This document shows, piece after piece, positions 1 to 9,642 of a stretch of 64,000 nucleotides of DNA (the stretch's first letter is position 1; every line of letters begins with the position of its first letter). The stretch covers positions 62,001 to 126,000 of the forward strand of contig NZ_AGFF01000008.1 of the NCBI RefSeq assembly GCF_000226215.1, written 5' to 3'. The notes below the pieces were generated by a model that was not told the DNA's origin, made no database searches, and saw only the letters and a list, made by a program, of their open reading frames with translations. The DNA is from Dietzia alimentaria 72. Its GTDB lineage: Bacteria > Actinomycetota > Actinomycetes > Mycobacteriales > Mycobacteriaceae. The translations under genes and the position numbers were made by a program.

Positions 1-1
1 G

Positions 2-199
2 GACGAGTTCTGTGCTCGTGTTGACGCGGCCGCGGTGATGGTGAACGCCTCCACGGCGTGGACGGACGGCGAGATGTTCGGCTTCGGCGCTGAAATCGGC
101 ATCTCCACGCAGAAACTCCACGCCCGGGGCCCGATGGGTCTCGAGGAACTCACCAGCACCAAGTGGATCGCCCATGGAAAGGGGCACGTGCGGCCCTAG
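2..199 (+). CDS. proA: Gamma-glutamyl phosphate reductase, C-terminal fragment
   Basis: The reading frame enters from the left edge and ends at TAG 197-199, giving 65 residues. The product reads as the C-terminal end of glutamate-5-semialdehyde dehydrogenase, the NADPH-dependent second step of proline synthesis. Recognisable stretches are [20 protein letters not shown] and the tail [14 protein letters not shown], both typical of ProA. The start and the catalytic cysteine lie outside the window. The MoxR-like gene begins 64 bases downstream on the same strand. Confidence 0.93.
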   Translation, partial: DEFCARVDAAAVMVNASTAWTDGEMFGFGAEIGISTQKLHARGPMGLEELTSTKWIAHGKGHVRP

Positions 200-263
200 C
201 GCCCACACCACCCGGGTCGCCCGACGGCCCGCCCCGGACACTCCGAATCGAAAGGATCCACTC

Positions 264-1145
264 ATGGACCGAGCTCGCACCGCCCAACGACCGGCATTCT
301 CCAGCATCGACCACGTCATCGAGGCGCTCGGTGACCAGGGGTATCTGGCGGACCGGTCCACGGCGACCGTCGTCTACCTCGCCGACAGGCTGGGCAAGCC
401 CCTGCTCATCGAGGGCCCGGCGGGTGTCGGCAAGACTGAATTGGCCAAGGCCGTGGCGAGCGCTACCGACGCCGAACTCATCCGACTGCAGTGCTACGAG
501 GGCGTCGACGAGGCGCGAGCGCTGTACGAGTGGAACCACGCCAAGCAGATCCTCCGGATCCAGGCGGGCCAGGGCGAGGGCTGGGATTCCACCCGGGACG
601 ATGTGTTCTCCGAGGAGTTCTTGCTCTCCCGGCCGCTACTCACCGCCATTCGCCGCAGCGAGCCCACCGTGCTGTTGGTCGATGAGGTGGACAAGGCCGA
701 CATCGAGATCGAGGGACTGTTGTTGGAGGTCCTCAGCGACTTCGCGGTGACCATCCCCGAACTCGGCACCATCGAGGCGACCCGCCTCCCGTTTGCTGTG
801 CTGACCTCCAACGCGGCCCGCGAGCTGTCCGAGGCGCTTAAGCGGCGCTGCCTCTACCTGCACCTGGACTTCCCGACGCCCGAACTGGAACGCAAGATCT
901 TGGCGTCGAGAGTGCCCGAGCTAGACGACCGGCTGGCCGAGCAACTCGTCCGGGTGGTCGGCGTTCTGCGCGCGATGGCGCTCAAGAAAGTGCCGAGTGT
1001 GTCCGAGACGATCGACTGGGGTCGCACCCTCGTCGCACTAGGGCTGGACACCATCGACGACGAAACGGTGCTGCAGACCCTCGGTGTTGTTCTCAAACAC
1101 CAGTCTGACCAGCTTCGCGCGGCCGCCGAGCTGCGGCTCAACTAG
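264..1145 (+). CDS. MoxR-family AAA+ ATPase
   Basis: A 293-residue AAA+ ATPase of the MoxR group, proteins thought to act as chaperones for partner VWA-domain proteins. A Walker A motif GPAGVGKTEL lies near residue 50 and a Walker B motif VLLVDEVDKAD near residue 140; SNAARELSEALKRRC fits sensor 1 and the following arginine region. I chose ATG 264 because AAAGGA lies 7 bases upstream and the family homology starts right after it; an in-frame ATG at 174 would overlap proA. The VWA gene follows after 31 bases, a classic MoxR/VWA pairing. The substrate is unknown. Confidence 0.88.
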   Translation: MDRARTAQRPAFSSIDHVIEALGDQGYLADRSTATVVYLADRLGKPLLIEGPAGVGKTELAKAVASATDAELIRLQCYEGVDEARALYEWNHAKQILRIQAGQGEGWDSTRDDVFSEEFLLSRPLLTAIRRSEPTVLLVDEVDKADIEIEGLLLEVLSDFAVTIPELGTIEATRLPFAVLTSNAARELSEALKRRCLYLHLDFPTPELERKILASRVPELDDRLAEQLVRVVGVLRAMALKKVPSVSETIDWGRTLVALGLDTIDDETVLQTLGVVLKHQSDQLRAAAELRLN

Positions 1146-1176
1146 GTCGACGCACAGCAAATCGAAGGCGGGCGCG

Positions 1177-2622
1177 ATGAGCAACGAAACGACCATCAAG
1201 GGAACACCGGGCGGTCTGTCCGGCCAACTCGTGGACTTTGTCGACGCACTGCGTCGCAAGGGGATCCCCGTAGGCCCGAGCGAGGCGGTCGACGCGGCGT
1301 CCGCGATGGTGCACATCGACCTCCTCGACCGAGCGGCGTTGCGCGAGGCACTGGCCGCGACGATCCTCCACAAGCCGACGCACCGCGGGGTGTTCGACCA
1401 GCTCTTCGACCTGTGGTTCCCGGCAGCCGTCGGCGCCCACGCGCAGAGCGACGCGGCGATGGTGGAGGTGGAGATCCCCACCGACGACGACGGCAAGGTG
1501 GACCCCGAGGCATTGAACGAACTCATCGCCTCGCTTCTGCTCGAGGACACCGACGAGTCGCGCGCCAAGGCCCGTGCACTGGCAGAGCTCCTGGTGGAGC
1601 AGATCGGTTCCTACGATTCGGCCGGCGGACAGAGATTCTCCGCGTACCAGGCGCTCAGCCCGCTCGATACCAGCGCGATCATGCAGAGGATCCTTGACGG
1701 ACTGCTCGGTGCCGACCCCTTCGACCCGGATGGTGCCAAGAGGCACGCGGAGAAGACCGCCGCAGCGAACTCGGCCGCCGACATGGTGCGCGGATTCTTG
1801 CGCGAGGTCGCTGACGAAACCCGCCGACGCACCGCTGAGTCGGTGGGTCGCGACCGGGTGGCGCAGTACGCTGTCGGCCCCGCTGCAGAGCAGGTCGACT
1901 TCCTGCGCGCCAACGACCAGGACCTGCAGGCGCTGCGCCGACGTGTGGGTCCGCTCGCCCGCCAGCTGGGCAGCCGTCTCGCAGCCAGGCGTCGTCGCCA
2001 CCGGCACGGCGCGATCGACATGCGTAAAACCATGCGTAAGTCGATGTCCACAGGCGGGGTGCCGATCGAGTTGGTACTGCGTAAGCCGCGTCCGGCCCGG
2101 CCAGAACTAGTGGTGCTGTGTGACGTGTCCGGCTCGGTGGCCGGATTCAGCCATTTCACCCTCCAGTTGGTGCACTCGCTGCGCGAGCAGTTCTCCCGTG
2201 TGCGCATCTTCGCTTTTGTCGACACCACCGACGAGGTCACCTCGTTCTTCGAAGCTGGTTCAGATCTGGGTTCAGCGATGAGTCGCATGGTGAGGGAAGC
2301 GGAGATCGTCACCTACGACGGGCACTCCGACTACGGTCACGCCCTCCGGGGATTCGCAGACAAGTACGCGCACACGCTCAGCCGGACCGGATCGCTCCTC
2401 ATCCTGGGCGACGGACGCAACAACTACCGCGACCCGTCGGTCGAGGCGCTCGAGTTCGTCACCGAACGGGTGAGCCATACGCACTGGCTCAATCCGGAGC
2501 CCACTAAGCAGTGGGGGACCGGCGACTCGGCGGCCAAGCTCTACTCGCAGTACGTCCCGATGCACGAATGTCGGAACGTGGAACAGCTCACGAAGGTCGT
2601 TGCTGGCCTCCTGCCCGTGTGA
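1177..2622 (+). CDS. VWA-domain CoxE-like protein
   Basis: A 481-residue protein whose C-terminal third is a CoxE-type von Willebrand factor A domain. The metal-ion-dependent adhesion site reads CDVSGSVAGF near residue 315, and further on come the threonine-rich FVDTTDEV and the ILGDGRNNYRDP segment. The N-terminal half is helical and acidic with no recognised domain, and a basic stretch (AARRRRHRHGAIDMRKT) precedes the VWA domain. ATG 1177 is preferred over the upstream in-frame ATG 1084, which lies inside the MoxR gene. It probably works with the adjacent MoxR ATPase; the process they serve is not evident here. Confidence 0.85.
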   Translation: MSNETTIKGTPGGLSGQLVDFVDALRRKGIPVGPSEAVDAASAMVHIDLLDRAALREALAATILHKPTHRGVFDQLFDLWFPAAVGAHAQSDAAMVEVEIPTDDDGKVDPEALNELIASLLLEDTDESRAKARALAELLVEQIGSYDSAGGQRFSAYQALSPLDTSAIMQRILDGLLGADPFDPDGAKRHAEKTAAANSAADMVRGFLREVADETRRRTAESVGRDRVAQYAVGPAAEQVDFLRANDQDLQALRRRVGPLARQLGSRLAARRRRHRHGAIDMRKTMRKSMSTGGVPIELVLRKPRPARPELVVLCDVSGSVAGFSHFTLQLVHSLREQFSRVRIFAFVDTTDEVTSFFEAGSDLGSAMSRMVREAEIVTYDGHSDYGHALRGFADKYAHTLSRTGSLLILGDGRNNYRDPSVEALEFVTERVSHTHWLNPEPTKQWGTGDSAAKLYSQYVPMHECRNVEQLTKVVAGLLPV

Positions 2623-2687
2623 CCGTCGGTGACACCGGGGTGCTGCGTTCGACCGCACCGGGTAGCTGACGGATAGACTGCACGACC

Positions 2688-3404
2688 ATGACCGACACGG
2701 GTACCGCCGCGGGCGTCCGACGCCGCATTGGCGTGATGGGCGGGACCTTCGATCCCATCCACCACGGGCACCTCGTGGCGGCCAGCGAGGTTGCCCACAG
2801 GTTCGGGCTCGACGATGTCGTGTTTGTCCCCACCGGCCAACCGTGGCAGAAGCGCGGCCGGAAGGTGTCGCCAGCCGAGGACCGCTACCTAATGACCGTC
2901 ATCGCCACCGCATCCAATCCACGCTTCTCCGTCAGCCGGGTAGACATCGACCGTCAGGGACCCACCTACACGGTCGATACCCTCCGTGACCTGCTGCGGC
3001 AGAACCCGGACACCGAACTGTTCTTCATCACGGGCGCGGATGCCCTGGAAAAGATCCTGACGTGGCGCGGGTGGGAGGAGATCTTCGATCTCGCCAGCTT
3101 CGTGGGGGTCTCGCGGCCGGGTTTCGAACTGTCCGACACCCATCTCCACCGCACTGGCGACGGGCAGGTTCACCTCCTCGAGATCCCGGCACTGGCGATC
3201 TCGTCCACGGAGTGTCGCCGCCGCGCCGCCGACGGGGCTCCTGTCTGGTACCTCGTGCCCGACGGGGTCGTGCAATACATCGTCAAACGCAATCTCTACC
3301 GGCCCGAAGGCTCAACCCGCCTGGACGGCACCCCCGCAGCGACGGCTCCGGTACACCTCGAGCCAGAACTCACCGAACCCCACACCGAGGAGAACCCCCT
3401 GTGA
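2688..3404 (+). CDS. nadD: Nicotinate-nucleotide adenylyltransferase
   Basis: A 238-residue enzyme that joins ATP and nicotinate mononucleotide to make deamido-NAD, the penultimate step of NAD synthesis. The nucleotidyltransferase signature [12 protein letters not shown] is near residues 18-29 and the C-terminal ISSTECR motif is the family's SSTxxR signature. About 35 extra residues follow the catalytic fold and end in an acidic tail. The gene heads an operon with rsfS (4-base GTGA overlap), gpgP and degV, the same order as Rv2421c-Rv2417c in M. tuberculosis. Confidence 0.95.
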   Translation: MTDTGTAAGVRRRIGVMGGTFDPIHHGHLVAASEVAHRFGLDDVVFVPTGQPWQKRGRKVSPAEDRYLMTVIATASNPRFSVSRVDIDRQGPTYTVDTLRDLLRQNPDTELFFITGADALEKILTWRGWEEIFDLASFVGVSRPGFELSDTHLHRTGDGQVHLLEIPALAISSTECRRRAADGAPVWYLVPDGVVQYIVKRNLYRPEGSTRLDGTPAATAPVHLEPELTEPHTEENPL

Positions 3405-3844
3405 CCGCAAGCCCCGAATCCCTGGAGATGGCCGCGATCGCGGCCCGCGCCGCAAGCGAGAAGCTGGCGACCAACATCGTCGCGATCGACGTCTCCGGTC
3501 AGCTCGTCATCACCGATTGTTTCGTCGTGGCCTCCGCCGAGACCGAACGACAGGTTAACGCCGTGGTCGACGAGATCGAGGACAAGCTCCGCGAGGCGGG
3601 ATACAAGCCGCTGCGCCGCGAGGGCACCCGCGAAGGACGCTGGGCGCTACTCGACTACAACGAGCTCGTGGTGCATGTCCAGCACGTCGACGAGCGCGAC
3701 TACTACTCGCTGGACCGCCTGTGGAAGGACTGCCCCGTCGTGGAGATCGAGGGCGTGGAATCCTCGAGCCCGGCCACCGCATCGGGCTCCGGCGCCGACG
3801 ATTCCCTCGCGCCGGAGGAGCCACTGCGGGATCAGGAGCTCTGA
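3401..3844 (+). CDS. rsfS: Ribosomal silencing factor RsfS
   Basis: A 147-residue RsfS/Iojap protein, which binds ribosomal protein L14 and blocks joining of 30S and 50S subunits in nutrient limitation. Family hallmarks are [35 protein letters not shown] and the tail region [13 protein letters not shown] 3401 overlaps the nadD stop (GTGA); earlier in-frame starts lie deep inside nadD and are rejected. The last 30 residues form a Ser/Ala/Glu-rich tail longer than in most homologues. It is probably translationally coupled to nadD. Confidence 0.94.
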   Translation: MTASPESLEMAAIAARAASEKLATNIVAIDVSGQLVITDCFVVASAETERQVNAVVDEIEDKLREAGYKPLRREGTREGRWALLDYNELVVHVQHVDERDYYSLDRLWKDCPVVEIEGVESSSPATASGSGADDSLAPEEPLRDQEL

Positions 3845-3852
3845 ACTTCGCG

Positions 3853-4548
3853 GTGACCCGTCGCCTCATCCTCCTGCGTCACGGACAGACGCACTACAAC
3901 GCGTCGTTGCGTATGCAGGGTCAGTTGGATACCGAGCTCAGTGAGCTGGGCGTCCGGCAGGCTCATGCGGTGGGCCGTGTGCTGGCCCCGCGTCGGCCGT
4001 GGACGATCCTGTCCTCGGACCTGCAGCGGGCTCACGAAACGGCGCGGGCTCTGGCCTCGGAGGTGAGCTTGGAGGTGCATACCGACCGTAGATTGCGTGA
4101 AACGGATCTGGGGAGGTGGCAGGGGATGAGTCACTCCGAGGTCGACGCGCAGTGGCCTAACGCCAGGATGCAGTGGCGGAGCACCCCGCGCTGGGCCCCA
4201 CCCGAGGGGGAGAGCAGGATCGATGTCGCCGCGCGGACCCGACAGGTCGTCGACGAGCTCCTCCAGACCTCAGCGGAATGGGACGAGCATCCCGCCGTGC
4301 TCGTGGCCCACGGTGGTGCGATCGCGGCGTTGACCGCTGCGTTGCTGGAGCTCCCGGTGGAGCAGTACCCCATATTCAACGGTCTGGGGAATACCTGCTG
4401 GGTGCAGTTGTCCGCCCACCGACGGCTCTCGGGCTCCGGCGAGGACACCCCCGGCCCCGAGGTGGCACCCACTACTGACGCCGCACGTGACGTGATCTGG
4501 CGCCTGGACCAATGGAACGCGGGCGTCACACCGTCGGAGGTGACATGA
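3853..4548 (+). CDS. gpgP: Histidine phosphatase, probable glucosyl-3-phosphoglycerate phosphatase
   Basis: A 231-residue member of the histidine phosphatase (phosphoglycerate mutase-like) superfamily. The phosphohistidine motif LLRHGQTHYN lies at the N-terminus, with SDLQRAHETA, RLRETDLGRWQG and the second catalytic histidine in VLVAHGGAIAAL. In M. tuberculosis the gene in this position (Rv2419c) encodes GpgP, which dephosphorylates glucosyl-3-phosphoglycerate on the way to methylglucose lipopolysaccharide, so that role is inferred from synteny. Start GTG 3853 lies 8 bases after rsfS, and the stop overlaps the degV start (ATGA). General phosphatase activity is certain; the substrate is not. 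Confidence 0.85.
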   Translation: MTRRLILLRHGQTHYNASLRMQGQLDTELSELGVRQAHAVGRVLAPRRPWTILSSDLQRAHETARALASEVSLEVHTDRRLRETDLGRWQGMSHSEVDAQWPNARMQWRSTPRWAPPEGESRIDVAARTRQVVDELLQTSAEWDEHPAVLVAHGGAIAALTAALLELPVEQYPIFNGLGNTCWVQLSAHRRLSGSGEDTPGPEVAPTTDAARDVIWRLDQWNAGVTPSEVT

Positions 4549-5375
4549 CTGTCCGACTGGTCACTGACTCCAGCGCTGACCTACCCGAAGAGTGGACCCG
4601 GGAGTTCCAGATCACGGTAGTGGGTCTCCACGTGGTCGAGGAGGGCGACCGCGCGGTCTCCACAGCGGCCGTGACACCCGATCAACTCGCAGAGGTCTAC
4701 GAGGAACTACTCGCGGATCCGGATTGCACCGGCGTCGTGTCGGTGCATCTGTCGAGTCAGCTCTCCCGCACCTGGCAGTCCGCGGCCGACGCGGCGACGA
4801 GGTTCGGGGGACGTGTCCTGGTGTCCGACTCGCGGTGCGCGGGGATGGCGTTCGGTGCCGCGGTTGCGCAATGTGCGTGGGCGGCGCGCAACGGTCTCGG
4901 ACTGTCCGGGACATACGAACTCGCCGAGAGGCTGTGCAGGGGTGCGTCCACGTTCGCGGCCCTGGAATCGCTGGACAGTCTCCGCCGAGGTGGCCGGATC
5001 AGCGCTGTGGCGGCGATCTTTGGTAGCGCGCTCGCGATGCGACCGGTAATAGTTCTCCGCGGCGGGACGGTGGAGCTGGCGGCCAAGGCCCGCACTACCA
5101 CCAAGGCGCACCAGCGGCTGCGTGCGTTGTTGCGGGACGAGATCGGTCGGGGCGATGTGCTGGTGGTGGTTCACCACCACGAGGCACCCGAGCGGGCCGA
5201 GGAGATGGCCACGGAGATCCGAAAAGAAACTCCGTTCCCGGAACGCGTGCTGATCGTCCAATTCGATGAAGTGCTGGGGTGGCACCTGGGCCCCGGAACT
5301 GTGGGTGTGTCCATCACGAGCCTGGATGACATCGAATTCCCCATCCCTCCGTTCTTTCCACAGCCGACAATCTGA
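4545..5375 (+). CDS. DegV family fatty-acid-binding protein
   Basis: A 276-residue DegV protein. Members bind fatty acids and, in Gram-positive bacteria, can act as the FakB subunit that presents fatty acids to a kinase. The N-terminal signature VTDSSADLPEEW and the FAALESLDSLRRGGRIS segment are characteristic, and the lipid-cavity region includes GTVGVSITSL at the end. ATG 4545 overlaps the gpgP stop. No FakA-type kinase is present in the window, so use as a FakB is unproven. Confidence 0.88.
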   Translation: MTVRLVTDSSADLPEEWTREFQITVVGLHVVEEGDRAVSTAAVTPDQLAEVYEELLADPDCTGVVSVHLSSQLSRTWQSAADAATRFGGRVLVSDSRCAGMAFGAAVAQCAWAARNGLGLSGTYELAERLCRGASTFAALESLDSLRRGGRISAVAAIFGSALAMRPVIVLRGGTVELAAKARTTTKAHQRLRALLRDEIGRGDVLVVVHHHEAPERAEEMATEIRKETPFPERVLIVQFDEVLGWHLGPGTVGVSITSLDDIEFPIPPFFPQPTI

Positions 5376-5425
5376 CCCCCGGAGCACGAAGCTGAACGGG
5401 GTGATCCACCGGCTAGGTTCGCGCC

Positions 5426-6436
5426 ATGCGATCCGACACCCGGTCCCGCCCCGTCGGCCACGGCGATCCGGTCAGGGACCCAACGCAGGCCGCCGCGCTG
5501 GACAGACTTTCCACTGTGCTGGCACCGCCCCGGCCGATCAGCGACCCCGCGCCACCTACATCGACGAGGGAACCGGTGCCGTCAGGGGCTGGCGAGTCCG
5601 CGCCACCCTGGGCGGACATCGACCCCGACGGAGTACGCCCCGAACGGGTTCCTCCGGAGGACCCTGACCTCTCGGTTTGGGCCGATCCGCCGTGGTGGAA
5701 TCGCATCCGGTGGGCGCCGGACAAGATCGCAGGCGTCGCGCTGGTGGTGCTCGTGGTGGCACTGGGCGTCTTCTCCGTCCACAGGCTGTTGGCTTCGGTG
5801 CCCGAGGCGGCGCCGGTTCCCGAGCTCCCGTTGGCAACACCGGGAGAGACGGTGCCGGCAGACGGAACCTCGGTGCCGGATCCGGCCTCGACCCTGATCA
5901 CCACCGCGCCTCTGGCGGCGGCCGAGTCGTCGGAGGCCGAGGAGATCGTCGTGTCGGTGGTAGGTCTGGTGGGTCGCAGCGGACTGGTGACCGTGACACC
6001 GGGTGCGCGGGTCGCCGATGCCCTCGACAGGGCGGGCGGCGTCCTGGAGGGGGGAGATCGTGACGGCCTGAACCTTGCTCGCAAGGTAGTCGACGGGGAG
6101 CAGATCCTGGTCGGGCTAGCGCCCGGGCCGGACGGCCCCAGGGGCCCGCGCAGCGCCATCGTCGGTGCGGACGGCGGCGCAGGCCCGGAAGGTGTAATCG
6201 CCTCTGGTCCTGGTCCTGCACCGGAGGGGCCGGGCGGCGCCGCGGGGATGGTGAACATCAACACCGCCGATGCCACCGCGCTCGAGACACTGCCTGGCGT
6301 GGGACCGGTGACGGCCTCGTCGATCCTGGCGTGGCGTACGGCCAACGGGGCATTCGCGAGTGTCGATCAGTTGACGGAGGTGGACGGAATCGGACCGGCG
6401 ACGCTCGCCCGCCTCCGGCCGCTGGTCACCGTATGA
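5426..6436 (+). CDS. comEA: ComEA-like helix-hairpin-helix DNA-binding protein
   Basis: A 336-residue protein with a single membrane-spanning segment near residues 98-120 (GVALVVLVVALGVFSV) after a proline-rich cytoplasmic part. It continues with a low-complexity linker, an SLBB-type domain around residues 170-230 and two helix-hairpin-helix motifs at the end (NINTADATALETLPGVGPVT and LTEVDGIGPATLARL). In naturally competent bacteria ComEA receives double-stranded DNA at the cell surface. The start is ATG 5426, and the stop overlaps the comEC start by four bases. Whether the host takes up DNA is unknown; actinobacteria keep this pair widely. Confidence 0.88.
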   Translation: MRSDTRSRPVGHGDPVRDPTQAAALDRLSTVLAPPRPISDPAPPTSTREPVPSGAGESAPPWADIDPDGVRPERVPPEDPDLSVWADPPWWNRIRWAPDKIAGVALVVLVVALGVFSVHRLLASVPEAAPVPELPLATPGETVPADGTSVPDPASTLITTAPLAAAESSEAEEIVVSVVGLVGRSGLVTVTPGARVADALDRAGGVLEGGDRDGLNLARKVVDGEQILVGLAPGPDGPRGPRSAIVGADGGAGPEGVIASGPGPAPEGPGGAAGMVNINTADATALETLPGVGPVTASSILAWRTANGAFASVDQLTEVDGIGPATLARLRPLVTV

Positions 6437-7920
6437 ATTCGACGGGCCCCAGCCGAGATGCTGCCGGGCACGGCGCCGCCGCCTCGCACGCGCGGGGTGA
6501 GTTCGCTCAGCGGGTGCCGGCGGTGCGGGACCTGAGGCTGGTCGTGCCTACTGTGGTGGTATTCCTCGCTACGGCTGCAACTGCAGGTGCCCCGCCAGCC
6601 GTGTCGGCGGCCCTGTCCGTGGTGTCCGCTGGGGTCTCGGGTGTGGCACTCGTGTGGGCGTCCGGGCTCGGGGCCGACCGTGCGAAAACTGGCGGGCTGG
6701 ACCGGGCTGCACTGGGGGTGCTGGCGATCGCGTGCGCGGTAGGGGCGGTGGCGGTCGGAGTCCAGGCGGCGCGGGCGCATGCGTTGGCCGCGCATCCGCT
6801 GGTGGGGCTGGAGGGTGCCCGCACAGGGATCGAGGCCGTGGTGACGGGTTTTGATCGCCCTGTCCGCAGCGGTGGTGTGATAGTCCCGATTCGGGTGGAG
6901 GTCACGGGGTCGGGAACCTCAGCTACCGCGGGAAATATCGATGTGGTGCTGTTGGCCCGCGACGGGTGGCGGGGGATACCGCCGGGAACACGGGTCCAGA
7001 CATCGGTCACTGTGCTGGAGCCGATGGCCGCGGGGGGTCCTCCCGCGGTGCGGGCGATGACGCCCCCTCGGGTGACCGCGCAGCCGGGGCCGATGGGCAC
7101 GATGCCGGCAGCGGTGAGAGAGCGGCTTCGCGTGGTGTCAAGACGCGCGCTGCGAGGGGAGGCGGTCGGTCTGTTGCCGTCATTGGTCCTCGGCGATGAG
7201 GGTGGGGTTTCCGCCGAGACACGTGGTGAGTTTCGGTCCTCCGGTCTGTCCCATCTCGCAGCGGTGTCGGGAGCCAACACGACATATGTGGTGGGGGCGG
7301 CGTTGCTTGCGGCGGCGGCGCTCGGAGTGGGTCGGCGTGGGCGGATCGTGGTGGCGGGCGTGGCTCTAGCGAGCTTCGTCGCGGTGGTGGGTCCCGAGCC
7401 GGCGGTGCTGCGGGCGGCGGGGACGGGTGTGATCGGTTTGGCGGCATTGAGCGCGCACCGGTCAGGGCGTCCGTTGGCGGCCCTGGCGGCGGTAGTGATG
7501 CTCGTGTCGTTATTGGATCCCGCCACGGCGACAGGAGCCGGGTTTGCTTTGTCGGTGACCGCGACCGCGGCGTTGGTGGTGGCGGCCCGGCCGGTGGCGG
7601 TGCGGATCCGGCGGCCCTGGATGCCCGGCCCCGTAGCGGACGTCCTGGCGGTGTGTGTGGTGGCGCATCTGGCTACTCTGCCGGTGCTGATCGCCTCGGG
7701 ACTCGAGGCCGGGCCATGGGCGTTGCCCGCCAACATCGCGGTGGCGCCGGCTGTACCGATGGTCACGGTGCTCGGAACGCTGGCGGCTGCGGTGGGGCCG
7801 GTGTGGGAAGACGGAGCGGTTCTGCTCTCGGCCGCGTGCGCGCCCGCGCTGTGGTGGCTGGATGCGGTCGCGGGGGTCGTGTCGGCGCTACCGGGCTCGC
7901 CGGAGGTGGCGCGGGGATGA
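6433..7920 (+). CDS. comEC: ComEC/Rec2-family membrane protein, competence domain only
   Basis: A 495-residue polytopic membrane protein overlapping comEA by ATGA. It carries the ComEC competence-domain signature GLSHLAAVSGANTTYV near residues 270-285 and many hydrophobic helices. The order is a short N-terminal membrane pair, an OB-like soluble region (residues about 125-210) and then the transport helices. The C-terminal metallo-beta-lactamase domain of long ComEC proteins is absent: the ORF ends soon after the last helices. The role would be passage of single-stranded DNA across the membrane. Confidence 0.87.
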   Translation: MNSTGPSRDAAGHGAAASHARGEFAQRVPAVRDLRLVVPTVVVFLATAATAGAPPAVSAALSVVSAGVSGVALVWASGLGADRAKTGGLDRAALGVLAIACAVGAVAVGVQAARAHALAAHPLVGLEGARTGIEAVVTGFDRPVRSGGVIVPIRVEVTGSGTSATAGNIDVVLLARDGWRGIPPGTRVQTSVTVLEPMAAGGPPAVRAMTPPRVTAQPGPMGTMPAAVRERLRVVSRRALRGEAVGLLPSLVLGDEGGVSAETRGEFRSSGLSHLAAVSGANTTYVVGAALLAAAALGVGRRGRIVVAGVALASFVAVVGPEPAVLRAAGTGVIGLAALSAHRSGRPLAALAAVVMLVSLLDPATATGAGFALSVTATAALVVAARPVAVRIRRPWMPGPVADVLAVCVVAHLATLPVLIASGLEAGPWALPANIAVAPAVPMVTVLGTLAAAVGPVWEDGAVLLSAACAPALWWLDAVAGVVSALPGSPEVARG

Positions 7921-8034
7921 CCGTCGGGCTGTCAGGGGGCGCCGGGCGGCGACGGTGTCAGGTCTGCGTGGCACCATGTCGTGAGAACAACTCGGGTCGT
8001 GAGAGCCCGGAGATGACGACGACGAGGAGGTCGC

Positions 8035-9012
8035 ATGCCGACAGGGCCCGCTCCGGCTCCGCTGCATCTGGTGTTGGGGGAGGACGAGTTCCTGACCGAA
8101 CGCGCGACCTCGGGCGTCGTCTCGACAGTGTGTGCCGCAACACCTGCGGGAGAGGACCCGCCGGTGGTTTCCCGTCTGGGTGGGCCTGATGTCACGGCTC
8201 CACAGTTGTTCGAACTTCTTTCCCCGTCACTATTCGGGGAGGCGCGCGTCGTGGTTATCACCGGTGCCGCGGAGCTGGGCAAGGATGCGGTGGCAGCCGT
8301 GCTCGGCGCGGCCAAGGACCTGCCCGAAGAGACGGTGCTGGTCGTGCAGCACACGGGCGGGGGCCGAGCCAAGAACTTGGTGGCGGACCTGCGCAAGGCC
8401 GGGGCCGAGGAGCACACGGCCGGCACGATCACGCGACATATGGACGTGGTGGGCTTCGTTCGGTCGGAGTTTCGCGGGCTGAAGGTCCGCGTCGCCCCGG
8501 AGGCGTGCGAGGCCCTGGTGGAGGCAGTGGGCACAGACCTTCGCTCGTTGGCGTCTGCGTGCGGTCAGCTCGTCGCGGACACCGGCGGCAAGGTCGATGT
8601 GGAGGCGGTGCGCCGCTATCACTCGGGCGTGGTGGGAGTCAGTGGCTTCACGGTGGCCGAGCGTGCGGTCACCGGTGACACGGCAGGCGCGATCGAGGCT
8701 CTCGAGTGGGCTATGCACACGGGTGTCCCGCACGTGGTGCTGGCGGATGCGTTGGCAGACGCCGTTAATTCAATCGCCATGGTCGGGACGCAACGCGGCG
8801 CCCCACCTGCGGACTTGGCCCGGCAGGGGTTGCCACCCTGGAAGGTCAAGAAAGTTGCTGCTCAAACACGCTATTGGTCGATCGAGACGCTCGGCAGCGC
8901 ACTGCAGATCGTGGCGCGTCTCAACGGTGAGGTGAAGGGCATGGCGGAGGACTCATCCTATGCACTCGAGCGCGCGGTTCGCGCGGTTGGCGCGCTTTCG
9001 TCCGCCCGCTGA
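8035..9012 (+). CDS. holA: DNA polymerase III subunit delta
   Basis: A 325-residue delta subunit of the clamp loader, which opens the beta sliding clamp. The N-terminal LHLVLGEDEFLTERA matches the family's LxxGxDxxL entry, and the central GTDLRSLASACGQLVADTGG and C-terminal MAEDSSYALERAVRAVGAL are typical of actinobacterial HolA. ATG 8035 has GAGGAGG 4 bases upstream. The gene follows comEC after a 114-base gap as in M. tuberculosis and converges on rpsT. Confidence 0.92.
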   Translation: MPTGPAPAPLHLVLGEDEFLTERATSGVVSTVCAATPAGEDPPVVSRLGGPDVTAPQLFELLSPSLFGEARVVVITGAAELGKDAVAAVLGAAKDLPEETVLVVQHTGGGRAKNLVADLRKAGAEEHTAGTITRHMDVVGFVRSEFRGLKVRVAPEACEALVEAVGTDLRSLASACGQLVADTGGKVDVEAVRRYHSGVVGVSGFTVAERAVTGDTAGAIEALEWAMHTGVPHVVLADALADAVNSIAMVGTQRGAPPADLARQGLPPWKVKKVAAQTRYWSIETLGSALQIVARLNGEVKGMAEDSSYALERAVRAVGALSSAR

Positions 9013-9092
9013 TCCGCCCTCCGCCGCCCTGTTGAACCAGCTCACTCGTATTTCGTTCGACACCGTAAGTCGGGTGTCGAGGTTACGACGAA

Positions 9093-9133
9093 AGCCCACC
9101 CCGTGCGCACCGGGAGGTTGCGGGAGGTGGGCC
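9093..9133 (-). terminator. Probable terminator of rpsT (may be bidirectional)
   Basis: Between the convergent ends of holA and rpsT, the arm AGCCCACC (9093-9100) pairs with GGTGGGCC (9126-9133), and further partial pairing lies inside. On the minus strand the stem is followed by CTTTCG, a weak U-run. It is placed where a terminator for rpsT would be expected, and some effect on holA read-through is possible. Confidence 0.5.
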
Positions 9134-9206
9134 TTCGGAGCCTCGACACATCGGCTCACCGACGTGGGGCTCGGGCGCTTCTCTCGGGGAGAGGAACGTC
9201 AGCTGC

Positions 9207-9467
9207 TCAGAGGGCGTTGACGGCCTTGGTGAGCGCCGACTTCTTGTTGGCGGCCTGGTTCTGGTGGATGACGCCCTTGCTGGCGGCCTTGTCGAGCTGG
9301 CGCGAGGTAGCGACGAGCAGGGCGCCGGCCTTCTCCTTGTCGCCGGCCTCGGTGGCTGCGCGCAGGTTGCGGATGGCGCTACGCAGGCCGGTCTTCACCG
9401 ACTGGTTACGCTGGCGGTTGCGCTCGTTGGTGAGGTTCCGCTTGATCTGGGACTTGATGTTGGCCAC
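9207..9467 (-). CDS. rpsT: 30S ribosomal protein S20
   Basis: An 86-residue, lysine/arginine-rich protein with the S20 signature at both ends: [20 protein letters not shown] and [17 protein letters not shown]. It binds the 5' domain of 16S rRNA during early 30S assembly. It is convergent with holA, as in mycobacteria. A purine-rich ribosome site (AAAGGTGTGACG on the minus strand) lies upstream of the ATG. Confidence 0.98.
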   Translation of the reverse strand: MANIKSQIKRNLTNERNRQRNQSVKTGLRSAIRNLRAATEAGDKEKAGALLVATSRQLDKAASKGVIHQNQAANKKSALTKAVNAL

Positions 9468-9642
9468 TCGTCACACCTTTGGTCGTGTGTCGACGGCTCC
9501 ACGAGGGGATCCCGCCGATCTGATGTCTTGTCGTCTTGTCCGGGCGAAAACGCAGTACGTGAAGCCGTAGTACGCAGTCCTGTGGACACCGACGACCCAC
9601 TTTACCAGCGCCCACGTCACCGGCCAAAATGCGGACGCCGGG

